NCBI RefSeq assembly: GCF_014695915.1 | Contig: NZ_JACJPF010000098.1 | Coordinates: 62,001-126,000 of the forward strand | Length of the DNA: 64,000 bases | DNA from: Trichocoleus sp. FACHB-40 | Lineage (GTDB): Bacteria; Cyanobacteriota; Cyanobacteriia; Cyanobacteriales; FACHB-T130 | Reading direction: 5' to 3' | Shown: positions 63,269-64,000 of the stretch, piece after piece | How positions within the stretch are numbered: position 1 is the first letter of the stretch | How the letters are laid out: each line of letters opens with the position of its first letter | Notes under the pieces: model-generated | What the model saw: only the letters and a program-made list of their open reading frames with translations | Told to the model about the DNA's origin: nothing | Databases searched by the model: none | Made by a program: the position numbers and the translations under genes

Positions 63269-63590
63269 ATAAGCTGTGGCGATTGGCAGATACTGTTAGA
63301 AGGTTAAGGTCTAGATTTTAGATCAAAATTGCAGCGCGGTTATTAAATCTGACGCTGGTATTTTACTATTTTCCAGCAATTTTGTCATTGGATAATAACT
63401 CAATCACCCATCTCCCGAAGATGATCTGTGATCGCATATCTGAAAAAACGAGCGATCGCACTCTGAGATTGAGAAGAATGCGATCGCTTCAGTTACTCCC
63501 TTTCCTGTTAACCTTATTTTTCGCTACAACACCCTATTTAACAGCAGATGTTAAATAGGGTGTTGCTTGTCTCTCCACTTTGTTAACTTG
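63269..63590. other. Intergenic region with strong hairpin
   Basis: AT-rich spacer between convergent genes, with HIP1 sites near 63450-63487 and a strong hairpin at 63527-63565. No coding frame. Confidence 0.4.
63527..63565. terminator. Convergent-gene hairpin terminator
   Basis: A perfect 16-bp stem CAACACCCTATTTAAC/GTTAAATAGGGTGTTG with a 7-nt loop, between the PBP gene and the minus-strand gene at 63591. Its position suggests it ends one or both transcripts. Confidence 0.6.
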
Positions 63591-64000
63591 TTAGCAAAGA
63601 AGGATTGCTTCAATATTCTTTTGTACCTGCTCAAGTTCCTGACGCTTTTGGGCGATAAAAGCTTTTTCAGCTTCGCATTGCTCCACTGTCTTTGCGTGTT
63701 CTCTTTCTTGACTTTCTAAACAAGCTTCGTAAGTTGAAATTGCTTGCCTAACAATTTTATCTACTAAACTAAGTCTGACTTGAAAAAATTGTTGTGAAAT
63801 TACTAAATTTATCTGATAAATAATCTTGTCTACTATCTGTTTTTCGATTTTTATAAACTGCTTTTTACACTCCTCAAAAACTGCTTTTTTTATCTGATTG
63901 TAAATACCCTTCATACCAAATGCACCAGCACCAATGACTGCTGCTGCAACTCCTAAAGCTATAGCAGGTGTAAAAGACAATGCTACAATGTATCCTAGTA
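63591..64000 (-). CDS. Coiled-coil protein with hydrophobic segment, 5'-truncated by the window
   Basis: The frame stays open to base 64000, so the real start lies outside and only the C-terminal 135 or so residues are seen. A hydrophobic segment (TPAIALGVAAAVIGAGAFGM) is followed by amphipathic helices with repeated Lys, Glu and Gln (IKKAVFEECKKQFIKIEKQI) to the end. This shape resembles the C-terminal stalk and membrane hairpin of dynamin-like GTPases common in cyanobacteria. Without the GTPase domain that cannot be confirmed. Confidence 0.55.
   Translation of the reverse strand, partial: LGYIVALSFTPAIALGVAAAVIGAGAFGMKGIYNQIKKAVFEECKKQFIKIEKQIVDKIIYQINLVISQQFFQVRLSLVDKIVRQAISTYEACLESQEREHAKTVEQCEAEKAFIAQKRQELEQVQKNIEAILLC

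Overview
The window is a 64 kb piece of a cyanobacterial chromosome. The evidence is a cytochrome b6f pair (petC, petA), many GCGATCGC (HIP1) octamers, a GH57 glycogen branching enzyme, XisH/XisI, the DUF3038/DUF4335 pair, hps-type polysaccharide glycosyltransferases, and dense short intergenic repeats. The repeats and the hps-like genes suggest a filamentous form, possibly Microcoleus/Oscillatoria-like. This lineage call is inference only.

Layout. 0-8.4 kb: 3' end of hisC, a hypothetical, a GNAT enzyme, a large CyaC-like hybrid sensor kinase/adenylate cyclase and a TonB-like protein. 8.4-16 kb: tRNA-Gly(TCC), a small secreted protein, a DppB-type permease, apt, the DUF3038-DUF4335 pair and penicillin-binding protein 2. 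16-20 kb: polyamine-type ABC genes potA, potD and potB, without an adjacent potC. 20-32 kb: accessory region with a Ser/Thr kinase fused to an FGE-sulfatase domain, a predicted PD-(D/E)XK protein, a membrane protein, xisH-xisI plus a broken xisI, a GH57 branching enzyme, a Uma2 protein, a broken acetyltransferase, a CHAT protease-like protein and a FabD-like acyltransferase. 32-35.4 kb: petC-petA, a DUF3067 gene and tatC. TatC is expected to export the Rieske protein PetC, which carries a twin-arginine motif. 35.4-42.6 kb: an ancient tandem duplication of a divergent lytic transglycosylase/pepA pair, in which one pepA has decayed.

43-55 kb: an exopolysaccharide region with three glycosyltransferases (one HpsE-like), then rfbF, an LhgO-type oxidase, an SDR epimerase/dehydratase, an RfbC-like epimerase and a DRL/SAF-type oxidoreductase. 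Two glycosyltransferase remnants flank the last gene, and a secreted beta-propeller protein follows. 55-58 kb: pstC-pstA-pstB (no pstS) with a candidate Pho box. 58-64 kb: bioB, bioY, lspA, an FHA-domain class A penicillin-binding protein, and the 3' part of a coiled-coil membrane protein cut by the window end.

The most interesting points are the slt/pepA duplication, the unusual nucleotide-sugar cassette (rfbF without the usual CDP-glucose 4,6-dehydratase gene beside it), the kinase-FGE protein whose last 40 residues resemble a retroelement-diversified variable region, and a mobile repeat that supplies in-frame upstream codons to potD and bioY. No CRISPR array, complete insertion sequence, rRNA or prophage was seen. 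All calls come from reading the sequence; no database search was run.
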